A DNA stretch of 64,000 bases from Bacteriovoracaceae bacterium UBA3083. Its GTDB lineage: Bacteria > Bdellovibrionota > Bacteriovoracia > Bacteriovoracales > Bacteriovoracaceae. The notes beneath the pieces are model-generated. The model was not told the origin of the DNA. It was given only the letters and a program-made list of their open reading frames with translations, and made no database searches. Below, piece after piece: positions 34,947 to 42,592 of the stretch. Each line of letters begins with the position of its first letter. Position 1 is the first letter of the stretch. The stretch covers positions 248,001 to 312,000 of the forward strand of contig DFBJ01000003.1 in NCBI GenBank assembly GCA_002366565.1, in the 5' to 3' direction. Position numbers and translations under genes: made by a program.

Positions 34947-35780
34947 ATGGGAATGAGAATTAATACTAACGTTGCTTCGCTATCAGCACAGAGAACGTTA
35001 AGTACAACAAATAGAAAAATGAATGACAACCTGAGAAAACTTTCATCAGGTGAAAGAATAACTAGAGCTGCAGATGATGCTGCAGGACTCGCTATAAGCG
35101 AAAACTTGAGGGCCCAGATTAGAGGGATGAGACAAGCAAAGCGTAATGCTAATGATGCGATCTCTCTAATTCAAACAGCCGAAGGTGGACTAAATGAGAT
35201 TTCAAACATTGTTATTAGACTTCGAGAACTCTCAGTACAAGCTGCCAACGACACGCTTGGACCACAGGAAAGAAAGTTTTCTGACATCGAATTTCAAAAC
35301 CTTAAAGAAGAGATTGATAGAATCTCAAGGTCAAATGAATTCAATGGAGTTAAGCTTCTTGATGGAACAGGCGGGAGAATGGAGTTTCAAGTTGGTATCC
35401 ACAATGATCCAATCAATGACAGACTTGTCTATGATGGTACAGGTGCAGATGCAACAATTGAAACGCTTGGGCTCGCAGCAGACAATGTTGCCTCTAAAGA
35501 GGGAGCTCAGTCTTCGCTACAAAAACTTGATGATGCACTTGTGCAAATCAACGGAATTAGAGCCGGAATGGGTGCTCTACAAAACAGACTCTCGTCAACA
35601 GTCAACAACTTGGGGATTAGTGATGAGAATTTAAGTGCAGCTAAGTCAAGAATTAGAGATGTAGACATCGCAGCTGAAACTGCAGAGATGGCTAAAAACA
35701 ACATCCTAATTCAGTCTGGAACTTCAGTGTTATCGCAAGCTAACCAGTTCCCGAACATAGCTACTAAATTACTTGGTTAA
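34947..35780 (+). CDS. fliC: flagellin 2
   Basis: The 277-aa flagellin closely resembles flagellin 1: GMRINTNVASLSAQRTLST at the N-terminus and DVDIAAETAEMAKNNIL with SVLSQANQFPNIATKLLG at the C-terminus, the more canonical ending. The central region is short. A strong terminator follows. No clear sigma-28 promoter was found in the 267-bp gap upstream, which instead has A-rich sequence and two mini-ORFs. Expression may depend on flagellin 1 transcription or an unrecognised promoter. Confidence 0.97.
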   Translation: MGMRINTNVASLSAQRTLSTTNRKMNDNLRKLSSGERITRAADDAAGLAISENLRAQIRGMRQAKRNANDAISLIQTAEGGLNEISNIVIRLRELSVQAANDTLGPQERKFSDIEFQNLKEEIDRISRSNEFNGVKLLDGTGGRMEFQVGIHNDPINDRLVYDGTGADATIETLGLAADNVASKEGAQSSLQKLDDALVQINGIRAGMGALQNRLSSTVNNLGISDENLSAAKSRIRDVDIAAETAEMAKNNILIQSGTSVLSQANQFPNIATKLLG

Positions 35781-35794
35781 ATATTGTTCTTTAT

Positions 35795-35828
35795 TGCCCA
35801 TGCTTCGAATGAAGCACGGGCATTTTTT
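35795..35828 (+). terminator. terminator after flagellin 2
   Basis: TGCCC and GCTTC pair with GAAGC and GGGCA (35795-35822) with a small internal loop, followed by six T residues. Confidence 0.9.
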
Positions 35829-35869
35829 CGTTTATATTCCAAAAAATTAAATAGTGCTATAATACCAGC

Positions 35870-36853
35870 ATGGAAAATGTCACAACTCTTGTACCTAAAA
35901 AAGAAAAAACAATTTTAATATTCGGTCTTTCATCATTTGTAGGATCTAATCTCGCTGAATTCTTTAAGAAAGATTTCCGAGTGGTAGGTACTTATAATAA
36001 GAATCCTGTTTTTATACCAGGTGTCCTTGCTCTACCTTGTGATGTTTTAAATAAAGAAGAAGTTCAGCTCGCACTCTATGCTTTTAAGCCAGATATCACT
36101 ATATATGCAGTAGGTCTTTCGTCACTTATGGAGTGTGCTAGAAGTCCTGAATTGGCAGATGCTTTAAATGCTAGTGGATTATTTAATGTTGTAGAATACT
36201 GTCAGCGTTACAAGTCTCAAGTGTGCTACATCTCTTCTGGATTTGTATTTGCCGGTGAGGATAAACACTATATCGAAATGGATATACCAGATCCAAATAC
36301 TGTTTATGGAAAAACTCAGGCTTCTGCAGAGTTCTATATTCAAAAGTCATCATTAAACTATGTCATTTTTAGAAGCTGTAAGCTTTATGGAAGAGGACAT
36401 TTAGAAAATAGACCAACAACTTTTGATAAAATTCAGAAAGACTTTATGGATAGGAGAAATATCTCCTGTGACGATACAGTTAGAACCGGATATTTAGATA
36501 TCTATTACCTTGCTATGATTTTGAAGATTTGTTTTGAGAAAGGCGTTAAGAATAGACTCTTTCAAATAAGTTCAAATGATACAGCTACATTTAATGAGTT
36601 TATAAAAGAGTATTGTGAAGTCTTTAATGAAGGAACAAGTTTAGTTCAAAAGGGGAGATGGAATTTTCCATCAATGTCTCCAGCTGAAGATCAACTAAAG
36701 TTTGAGCTTGATATATCTAATATTGAAGGGTTTCTAAATATAAATATGCCTTCGATTAAAGAATCTCTAGAATTAACATTTAAAAGATTTATGGGGAAGG
36801 CTAAGACTAGAAGTGGTAGGTCATCAAATAGTGATGAGGTTACTTTTATCTAG
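35870..36853 (+). CDS. SDR-type sugar-nucleotide reductase/epimerase-like protein (RmlD family)
   Basis: The 327-aa extended SDR has a Rossmann start TILIFGLSSFVGSNLAEFF (14-32) and the RmlD-like YISSGFVFAG and DPNTVYGKTQASAE. Two key features differ: the glycine motif is GxxxxxG, and the expected YxxxK is Y146-GKT-Q150, lacking the catalytic lysine. It may be a non-catalytic or altered enzyme. Its place right after the flagellins suggests flagellin glycosylation or surface sugar synthesis, but this is inference. The 3' end overlaps the convergent gene by 8 bp. Confidence 0.8.
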   Translation: MENVTTLVPKKEKTILIFGLSSFVGSNLAEFFKKDFRVVGTYNKNPVFIPGVLALPCDVLNKEEVQLALYAFKPDITIYAVGLSSLMECARSPELADALNASGLFNVVEYCQRYKSQVCYISSGFVFAGEDKHYIEMDIPDPNTVYGKTQASAEFYIQKSSLNYVIFRSCKLYGRGHLENRPTTFDKIQKDFMDRRNISCDDTVRTGYLDIYYLAMILKICFEKGVKNRLFQISSNDTATFNEFIKEYCEVFNEGTSLVQKGRWNFPSMSPAEDQLKFELDISNIEGFLNINMPSIKESLELTFKRFMGKAKTRSGRSSNSDEVTFI

Positions 36854-37379
36854 CAGAGTTTCTAATGAACTCTGAAAGGTAGTGTCTTACTAGAGCTTCC
36901 GTTTCTATAATCTCGCCGTTGAATCGCCAAGTAATATCATTGAATGGCCCAAGGTGAGCTCTTACTTCATGTACTCCTTGAGAACCTGTAGAGTCAGTAG
37001 ATCTTAATCTTGCAGAGAATACCTCTTTACCGTTAGCTAGAAAACCAATTGTGATTAAATCAGCAGCTTTTCTTGCGACGATAAGTCTAAGGCTATTTCT
37101 AAATAGCATGAAGTCATTGATCGTATTTGATATTTTAAAGATTTTAATGGCCGAGCCGGATTGGTGTGATCCACGGTACTCATTGAATTTTGAGACAAAT
37201 ATCTCAAACTTTTCTCTTAGATCATCCATATACTCAATTGAAGACTCTTCTAACATATGAAGAGGATTTAGGTGGTCGTTGAAGTTCACGACTCCAGACT
37301 CTTCCATATTAATCTCTTCAAGAGCTAAGCTCTCTATCCACTTTGTTGAAACTTCTTTCTGTTGGTTTATTTGATCCAT
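36846..37379 (-). CDS. conserved-looking cytoplasmic protein of unknown function
   Basis: The 177-aa acidic protein has an N-terminal helical part and a C-terminal alpha/beta part (ISNTINDFMLFRNSLRLIVARK, VFSARLRST, GPFNDITWRFNGE). No signal peptide or known catalytic motif. Its ATG lies 7-9 nt after a promoter -10 and lacks a Shine-Dalgarno, so it may be a leaderless mRNA. It lies just downstream of the 6S RNA gene on the same strand. I do not recognise the family. Confidence 0.75.
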   Translation of the reverse strand: MDQINQQKEVSTKWIESLALEEINMEESGVVNFNDHLNPLHMLEESSIEYMDDLREKFEIFVSKFNEYRGSHQSGSAIKIFKISNTINDFMLFRNSLRLIVARKAADLITIGFLANGKEVFSARLRSTDSTGSQGVHEVRAHLGPFNDITWRFNGEIIETEALVRHYLSEFIRNSAR

Positions 37380-37385
37380 ATTACA

Positions 37386-37414
37386 ATCATCCGTAACTGT
37401 TCGTTTTCTGTCAA
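37386..37414 (-). promoter_or_regulatory. promoter predicting a leaderless mRNA
   Basis: On the minus strand a perfect TTGACA (37414-37409) is 17 bp from GATGAT (37391-37386). The start expected 7 nt further falls on the ATG at 37379. Confidence 0.55.
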
Positions 37415-37444
37415 ATTTTTAGTGGATTAAAGAGTAAGAAAAGA

Positions 37445-37630
37445 GGGTCAGGAGCTGTCAACTTGGAGTCTTCCGCCCGCCATTAGACAGGTGGTTGCAG
37501 TAATTAATTATTTTAGGCTTCTCACTCCTTAGGATTACTCCAAAGTGCAAGCTTGCTCACCATAATCAGGGACCGCCTCCGTGAAAGAAATTGTAGGGCG
37601 AAAAAACTATTATTGCCAACTACAAGACCC
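37445..37630 (-). ncRNA. ssrS: 6S RNA
   Basis: This 186-nt minus-strand RNA has GGGTC at the 5' end and GACCC at the 3' end. An inner stem AGTTGGCAA/TTGACAGCT and CGCCC/GGGCG bracket a large internal bubble, the hairpin-with-bubble layout of 6S RNA. Two stretches closely match E. coli 6S: GGTGAGCAAGCT (E. coli GGUGAGCAUGCU) and GAGAAGCCTAAAA (E. coli GAGAAGCCUUAAAA), in the same order and similar spacing. A perfect TATAAT lies 7 nt upstream of the 5' end, and a T-rich stretch follows the 3' end. 6S mimics an open promoter and sequesters sigma-70 polymerase. Confidence 0.85.
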
Positions 37631-37636
37631 ATAACC

Positions 37637-37642
37637 ATTATA
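37637..37642 (-). promoter_or_regulatory. -10 element of 6S RNA
   Basis: On the minus strand TATAAT is exactly placed for a start at 37630. A -35 is weak (TTGTAT at 19-bp spacing). Confidence 0.65.
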
Positions 37643-37754
37643 CCGTTCTTTTCTCTGATTTATACAAGAAAGGTAAAATTTATGTGATTTTAGTACTTTG
37701 TCTATATTTACTAGGAAAAAGTTGAAATTGCTTCGATGTGTCGCGTTCTGCGTG

Positions 37755-37760
37755 TATAAT
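37755..37760 (+). promoter_or_regulatory. -10 element for the Tad pilin operon
   Basis: A perfect TATAAT lies 108 bp before the first pilin gene; the -35 is poor. The 489-bp gap from 37380 to 37868 otherwise holds the 6S RNA gene and the minus-strand promoters described here. Confidence 0.4.
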
Positions 37761-37868
37761 CAATATTAGTAGAGTAATTAGCTAGGTTATTGATTTTTTG
37801 GATAACTATGAAGTTTTTCTTAAGTTAGATGAAAAAGTAACCGACATGATTATTCAAAGGAGTAAGTT

Positions 37869-38054
37869 ATGAAGAAAACTTTGCTGGCCTATTTGAAAGA
37901 TGAGAGTGGGCAAACTTCAACAGAATATATTCTTCTAGTTGCGGTTGTGGCTTTAATTGTATTCAAGTTCAAAGATGTAGCCTCTACAAGATTAAATAAG
38001 ATTACTGAGGACGTTTTTGGTAAAGCTGAAGGTTTCGTAGACAGTATAGAATAG
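37869..38054 (+). CDS. flp: Flp-type IVb prepilin
   Basis: The 61-aa prepilin has a short basic leader then G-QTSTEYILLVAVVALIVF. The prepilin cut lies after Gly, and Glu at +5 and Tyr at +6 define the Flp family. It is the probable major subunit of the Tad pilus, exported, cleaved by TadV and assembled. AAAGGAG precedes the ATG. An intergenic hairpin follows, which may give this gene more transcript than the genes downstream. Confidence 0.9.
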   Translation: MKKTLLAYLKDESGQTSTEYILLVAVVALIVFKFKDVASTRLNKITEDVFGKAEGFVDSIE

Positions 38055-38076
38055 TAGGTTATTAACTCTAATTGCT

Positions 38077-38112
38077 AGGGTGAAAGACCTATTATTCTTA
38101 ATTGTTCACCCT
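38077..38112 (+). terminator. stem-loop after flp, possible partial terminator
   Basis: AGGGTGAA (38077-38084) pairs perfectly with TTCACCCT (38105-38112) around a 20-nt loop. No T run follows. It could stabilise the upstream pilin mRNA. Confidence 0.5.
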
Positions 38113-38120
38113 CAAATTAC

Positions 38121-38137
38121 TAGGAATTATATTCCTA
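38121..38137 (+). repeat. short palindrome before the second pilin gene
   Basis: TAGGAAT and ATTCCTA form a 7-bp inverted repeat with a 3-nt loop. It may be an operator or RNA hairpin; no further evidence. Confidence 0.35.
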
Positions 38138-38176
38138 AGTGTCTTATCATACTTAAATTTCTGTTAATTTAGATAC

Positions 38177-38386
38177 ATGGTAAAAGGTAGAGCCGGACAG
38201 GCCCTCATTGAGTATCTTATTCTATTCGCATTCATGTCTCTTATCGCTTTGAATATGGTGAAAGGAATGGGCGGAATGATGTCTGACTCCATTCGGAGTA
38301 TTGGTTACCAACTCACACAACAGTTAACAATTGGTGTCTGCGCTGAAGAGTGCTGGTATTCTGATTACCAAAATAGGACGAAGTAA
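38177..38386 (+). CDS. Flp-like minor prepilin
   Basis: The 69-aa protein has a very short leader (MVKGRAG), then QALIEYLILFAFMSLIALNMV, keeping the Gly cut, Glu+5 and Tyr+6. Two cysteines lie in CAEECWYSD near the end and could form a disulphide. It shares a TAATG overlap with the peptidase gene. The start lacks a clear Shine-Dalgarno. A minor pilin role is inferred from the cluster. Confidence 0.8.
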   Translation: MVKGRAGQALIEYLILFAFMSLIALNMVKGMGGMMSDSIRSIGYQLTQQLTIGVCAEECWYSDYQNRTK

Positions 38387-38892
38387 TGCCAATAGCAGTT
38401 TATCTCTTTCTTGTTGTTCAGCTATTCTTTGTCGCATCAAATGATATTGCTCATAAGAAAATTTCTAACTTTTGGCCTTTGATTAATATTGGTTTTTATA
38501 TAATAAGTATTTTTGTTTTTCCAAATCAGTATGTCTTTAATTTAGAAACATTTGTCTTCCCGATAGCCTTTCTTGTCGTAGGTATTTTCCTATTTAGCTT
38601 GAAGATCATGGGAGCGGGAGATTCGAAGTATCTACTTTCTTTTTATTTATTAATTCCTGTCTCATTGCATGAAACAGCATTTATATTTCTAGCATACTCA
38701 ACAGTAGTAGTTGGTCTTTCATTATTGCTTACAAATATAATTAAGAGAATAGATGTTATTAAACTAGCAATAAAGACTAGAAATATAAGATTAATTAAAA
38801 CAATATTCGGACAAAGGTTTTCTTATGCTCCTGTAATACTTGTTTCTTGGCTATGGTTTGGATGGACAATAAGAACAAAAATCTTCTATTGA
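38386..38892 (+). CDS. tadV: prepilin peptidase, TadV/CpaA type
   Basis: The 168-aa integral membrane A24 aspartic peptidase has the first catalytic Asp in FFVASNDIAHKKI and the second in MGAGDSKY (GxGD). Several hydrophobic helices are present, and there is no N-methyltransferase domain, as expected for TadV. It should cleave the prepilins of this cluster after Gly. Start and stop overlap its neighbours. Confidence 0.9.
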   Translation: MPIAVYLFLVVQLFFVASNDIAHKKISNFWPLINIGFYIISIFVFPNQYVFNLETFVFPIAFLVVGIFLFSLKIMGAGDSKYLLSFYLLIPVSLHETAFIFLAYSTVVVGLSLLLTNIIKRIDVIKLAIKTRNIRLIKTIFGQRFSYAPVILVSWLWFGWTIRTKIFY

Positions 38893-39173
38893 ACGAGAAT
38901 GGGCAAAGTGTTGTTGAATACATAATGCTACTTGCAGTAATTAGTGCAATATCTTTCTCAATTATAAATTCTGATCGCTTTAAGGATTTTATGGGAGAAG
39001 ATTCTTCATTCTTTGCTGGTTTACGTTCACAAATAGAGTATGCTTATAGACATGGGTATCTAAATAGTGAAGCAGATAGGTCTGATGATAACTATAGTGG
39101 TCCTCATGAAACATATTACAATATAGATGACGGTCAAACGCGCTTTTTTTCAGGAGGGGACCAATATCCGTAA
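38862..39173 (+). CDS. prepilin-like protein with Gly-Gln-x3-Glu-Tyr motif
   Basis: The 103-aa product has the leader MDNKNKNLLLNENG, then QSVVEYIMLLAVISAISFSII and a hydrophilic tail of about 65 residues. The start ATG at 38862 lies inside tadV; the longer TTG start at 38847 has no better ribosome site. It contains the AGGAGGGG that appears to serve the next gene. Probably a minor pilin or TadE-like component. Confidence 0.75.
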   Translation: MDNKNKNLLLNENGQSVVEYIMLLAVISAISFSIINSDRFKDFMGEDSSFFAGLRSQIEYAYRHGYLNSEADRSDDNYSGPHETYYNIDDGQTRFFSGGDQYP

Positions 39174-39688
39174 CTCTTAATAAGGAAGAAGGTCAATCTA
39201 CGATTGAATTCCTTATGACTTTTATATTTTCATTTGGGTTTATATTTCTTTTATATAAAATCTCAATAGATGCAACTAGTGGATTCTATATCCATTATGC
39301 AAATTATATGGCGTCAAGAACCTACCTAACAGTAGAAAATAATAGTGCCAATGTTGCAGGGTCAGATAATTTTGCATTTGAAAGTGCAAAGCAAGTTTTT
39401 GAGAGTTATAAGCCTGAAGTCATGATTAAGGATTTTAATGGTGGAATAAGTGTTAATGATCCAGAGTCTACACCGAATGCTCTATATGTTGGAACTGTTG
39501 TAGATTACTCTGTTCCATTTTCCTTTAGTAACTTAATTGGTGGAAGAGATCCAGTATATTATAAATCAGAGTCATTCTTAGGGCGTGAGCCTACTAGAGC
39601 AGAGTGTCTCGCAAGAGTATGTAAAGTTATGCAAGATATTGGTGCAGAATGTAATACTCATATAACCTTCTTTGATAATGGCTGCTAA
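39164..39688 (+). CDS. TadE-like prepilin protein, probable ATA start codon
   Basis: An ATG at 39215 would remove half of the prepilin signal. The frame is open back to a TGA at 39128 and reads NKEEG-QSTIEFLMTFIFSFGF, matching its neighbours. No ATG, GTG or TTG occurs before 39215. ATA at 39164 lies 4-6 nt after AGGAGGGG (39152-39159) and overlaps the previous gene's stop, as if translationally coupled. The 174-aa product has a TadE-type hydrophobic helix and a soluble domain with several cysteines (CLARVCKVM, ECNTH, DNGC). Confidence 0.6.
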   Translation: MSVTLNKEEGQSTIEFLMTFIFSFGFIFLLYKISIDATSGFYIHYANYMASRTYLTVENNSANVAGSDNFAFESAKQVFESYKPEVMIKDFNGGISVNDPESTPNALYVGTVVDYSVPFSFSNLIGGRDPVYYKSESFLGREPTRAECLARVCKVMQDIGAECNTHITFFDNGC

Positions 39689-40208
39689 GTTTAAGAAAAA
39701 CAAATTTTTAAATGAAGAAGGACAGGCAATCTTTGAATTTGTCTTGTTTCTTCCATTTATTATTTTTCTTTATACTGTCCTAATAAATTTAACAAATTCG
39801 TTAAATGGTTCAATTAATCAACAGAAAGCTACAAGGGGATACTTTTATCGCCTTCTTAAAAACGATTCTAGGGCCCCAAATCGAATAGATATTGAGTTTC
39901 TTGTTGCTAGGGGAATGAATGTTATTGGACCAGTGAGTGTTGGATGGAGAAGAAAGTCTGTTGGAGACACTCAGTCATTTGGTACATGTTATAAGTTTAT
40001 GAACTTTTTTGGTAATGAGACTAGCGAAGAGTGTGATGAATTAAGAGAGGGAGAGGTAACTTCAAATTTTGTAAAGTTATTCACTTTCTATGGCGTATGT
40101 GGTGAAACATATATGAAATCAGACTCTGGATACGTAGAAAATACTAATTTCCTCAGGAATGGCCGCTTCGCTGGCCAGCTCGGATACGACCAATGTGTCC
40201 AAAAATAA
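39678..40208 (+). CDS. tadE: TadE-like minor pilin/pseudopilin
   Basis: The 176-aa product has the prepilin motif NEEG-QAIFEFVLFLPFIIFLYTVLI, the TadE helix, then a periplasmic domain with six cysteines including CYKFM, SEECDEL and GVCGE. It overlaps the preceding gene by 11 bp. It should be cleaved by TadV and act in pilus assembly or as a tip subunit. The start could also be the TTG at 39672. Confidence 0.8.
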   Translation: MAAKFKKNKFLNEEGQAIFEFVLFLPFIIFLYTVLINLTNSLNGSINQQKATRGYFYRLLKNDSRAPNRIDIEFLVARGMNVIGPVSVGWRRKSVGDTQSFGTCYKFMNFFGNETSEECDELREGEVTSNFVKLFTFYGVCGETYMKSDSGYVENTNFLRNGRFAGQLGYDQCVQK

Positions 40209-40295
40209 ATATTTAGACTGACACTTCTTTCCCCATTCTTAACTAGTGAAGATTATTTGTTAAAATTAATAGTAGTCACTTAATAAGGTAAGAGA

Positions 40296-41111
40296 ATGAA
40301 CACTAGAGCACTTACATTGGCCTTAATTATTGCAGTCTTTGCAATGTTTATGGTTTACACGTACATCGACGATGAGAAAACTAAAATCATTAAGAAGTAT
40401 GGTAAAGAACAATCAGTCGTTATCGCAAAAACAAATATCAAAGAGCTCGAACTTATCGATGACTCCAAGGTAACAGTTACTTCGATGCCATCCAACTTTG
40501 TGCATGAGAAAGCATTTAAAACAATTAAAGAAATTCAAAACACGGTAGCAACAGTACCAATTCTAAAAGGTGAACAAATTACAAAACCTAGAGTGAGTTG
40601 GCCTGATGAAAGAAGTGGTTTATCGAGGCAGGTTGCAGTAGGTAAACGTGCAATCTCTCTAGATGTTTCTGAAAGAGCTTCAGTAGGTAAGCTAATAAAG
40701 CCAGGTGATAGAGTAGATATCCTCGCAGGTATTGATTATGCTGGTGGTAGAAAAGACTTACAAAAGATGAAAACAATTCTGCAAGATGTTCTAATACTTT
40801 CTACTGGTAAGAGTATCTCTGGAAACCTTCCAATTATTGGAGTTAAAACTCCGAGAGTAATTAAAAAGATGAAGCTTAATACTTACAGTGATTATGGAAC
40901 TGTTACGTTAGAGCTTGACCCTTACGAAGTTCAGAAACTTGTTTTTATACTTAGTTATAATTCCGGAACACCTCCGTATCTTGCGTTAAGAAATAATACA
41001 GATAAAGAAGTCGTTCGAATTAAATCGACAAAGCTATTTGATATCTTAGGTGAAGATGCATCGGAAGCGAAGATATTCTTCTCTGAGAAATATAAAGGTC
41101 AAGGGAATTGA
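40296..41111 (+). CDS. cpaB: Flp pilus assembly protein CpaB/RcpC
   Basis: The 271-aa protein has an N-terminal transmembrane anchor (about 5-25) and a SAF domain (about 40-105: SVVIAKTNIKELELIDDSKV, ILKGEQITKPRV). A CpaB-type C-terminal domain (ISLDVSERASVGKLIKPGDRVDI) follows. It acts in the periplasm with the secretin. It overlaps the next gene by one base at TGATG, and is the first gene of a fully overlapping block of four. Confidence 0.9.
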   Translation: MNTRALTLALIIAVFAMFMVYTYIDDEKTKIIKKYGKEQSVVIAKTNIKELELIDDSKVTVTSMPSNFVHEKAFKTIKEIQNTVATVPILKGEQITKPRVSWPDERSGLSRQVAVGKRAISLDVSERASVGKLIKPGDRVDILAGIDYAGGRKDLQKMKTILQDVLILSTGKSISGNLPIIGVKTPRVIKKMKLNTYSDYGTVTLELDPYEVQKLVFILSYNSGTPPYLALRNNTDKEVVRIKSTKLFDILGEDASEAKIFFSEKYKGQGN

Positions 41112-42592
41112 TGAGACTTATAAGTTCAATTTTTATATTCATGATTTCTATAAATTGCTTTTCTCAACAAGGAAAAAATATTCCTGAAAAAAAGGTTGAG
41201 GTTGTACTGGGGATAGATCATGTTGAAAAAGTTGACTTTGCTCCATCTACTAAGGTTCAAGTTGGTAATGACACAATTTTAAATCATGTGATTATTCCCC
41301 AAAAAAGAGAGATTACATTTAAAGGACTAAAACCTGGTCAGACTTCTGTAATTATTCGAAATACAGTAGGGGATATAAAGGCAAAGTTTCTAGTTAATAT
41401 AACTGCTACAGATCAATCTAAAGTCGTACAAGAGTTAAAAGAATTTCTAGGCGATGTAGAGGGTCTAGAGATCGGAATTAAGGGGAACAAAGTCTATGTT
41501 GGTGGGGAGATTGTTGTTCCTTCCGATATCGGTAAAGTCATTGTCGTTTTAGGCGGATATCCTGACGTTGTTCAACTTGTTGAACTCTCTCCTCAAACTC
41601 AGAGAGTTATTGCAAAGAATATGCAAAAAGAAATTCAAAAAAGTAATATGCCTGATGTTACAGTTCGTGTTGCTAATGGACTATTTATGCTCGAGGGCGT
41701 TGTAAGTTCAGATGTTGATAAGACAAGAGCAGAGCAAATTGCAGCTGTCTATGTTCCAGATATGATTCAAAATCTTGCAAGGCGTACAGAGGCAGTAAAG
41801 GCGGCAGAAAAAGACATTATTCAAAACTTTATTAGTGTGAACGCTAAGAAAAAGCCTGCACCAATTCCTAAGTTGATAAAGATTTCAGCACAATTTGTAG
41901 AGCTTACAAAAGATTATAATAAAATTTTTGGATTCAAGTGGGAGCCTGTTCTTGCTGGTGGTGGTGGAACCATTAGTGTTGGAAAGGGAACTGATGGTGG
42001 AGTTACAAGTTCTTCGAGTGGAACTCTTGCTGGAACAATATCTAATTTATTCCCACGACTTGCCTCAGCTAAAAGTGCTGGTTACGCAAGAGTTATTCAG
42101 TCTGGTGTAATTATAACTAAAGATAAGATTGCTAGTAAGCTTGTTAAGAAAAGTGAGAAGCCATTTGCAATTGGAACTGGAGAGTTTGTTAGAAGTGAAA
42201 GTGCAAGTGCAGGTTTTGACCTTGCAATAACTCCAACAATTCTTCCCCAAGAGAAAATTGATCTTAGTATGGGAATAACAGTTAGTGCAAATGTTGGTGA
42301 TCCTCCCGAAACAACTTCTAATACTATCCAAACAGCATTGGTCGTAAAAAGTAAAGAGAGTGCTGTTGTTGGTGGTGTGGTCGTGAATAAGTCATCCACG
42401 GATTTTGATAGAAACCCTCCTGGAGGTGTGGATGAAGTTGAAGATGGAAACACTTTATTTTCATTTGTGAAATCAAAAGCCTATTTAACAAATAAATCTC
42501 AGTTCGTAGTATTTGTAACACCAGAGATAATAGAGTCTGCGTCTACAGGAACTGAAGAAATTAAACGTAAGTTTAGAAGTAGAAGAAGATAA
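41111..42592 (+). CDS. cpaC: Tad secretin CpaC/RcpA
   Basis: The 493-aa secretin has a signal peptide (to about residue 17), the N-terminal pilus secretion domain (LNHVIIPQKREITFKGLKPGQTSVIIRN), BON-like segments and a C-terminal secretin domain with VIQSGVIITKDKIA and VVGGVVVNKSS. It forms the outer-membrane channel for the pilus. ATG at 41111 overlaps the cpaB stop; a TTG 3 nt earlier is less likely. Confidence 0.93.
   Translation: MRLISSIFIFMISINCFSQQGKNIPEKKVEVVLGIDHVEKVDFAPSTKVQVGNDTILNHVIIPQKREITFKGLKPGQTSVIIRNTVGDIKAKFLVNITATDQSKVVQELKEFLGDVEGLEIGIKGNKVYVGGEIVVPSDIGKVIVVLGGYPDVVQLVELSPQTQRVIAKNMQKEIQKSNMPDVTVRVANGLFMLEGVVSSDVDKTRAEQIAAVYVPDMIQNLARRTEAVKAAEKDIIQNFISVNAKKKPAPIPKLIKISAQFVELTKDYNKIFGFKWEPVLAGGGGTISVGKGTDGGVTSSSSGTLAGTISNLFPRLASAKSAGYARVIQSGVIITKDKIASKLVKKSEKPFAIGTGEFVRSESASAGFDLAITPTILPQEKIDLSMGITVSANVGDPPETTSNTIQTALVVKSKESAVVGGVVVNKSSTDFDRNPPGGVDEVEDGNTLFSFVKSKAYLTNKSQFVVFVTPEIIESASTGTEEIKRKFRSRRR

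Noticed and set aside
37445..37630. RNase P RNA, tmRNA or SRP RNA
   Set aside because: None of their conserved cores were found; length and motifs fit 6S on the minus strand.
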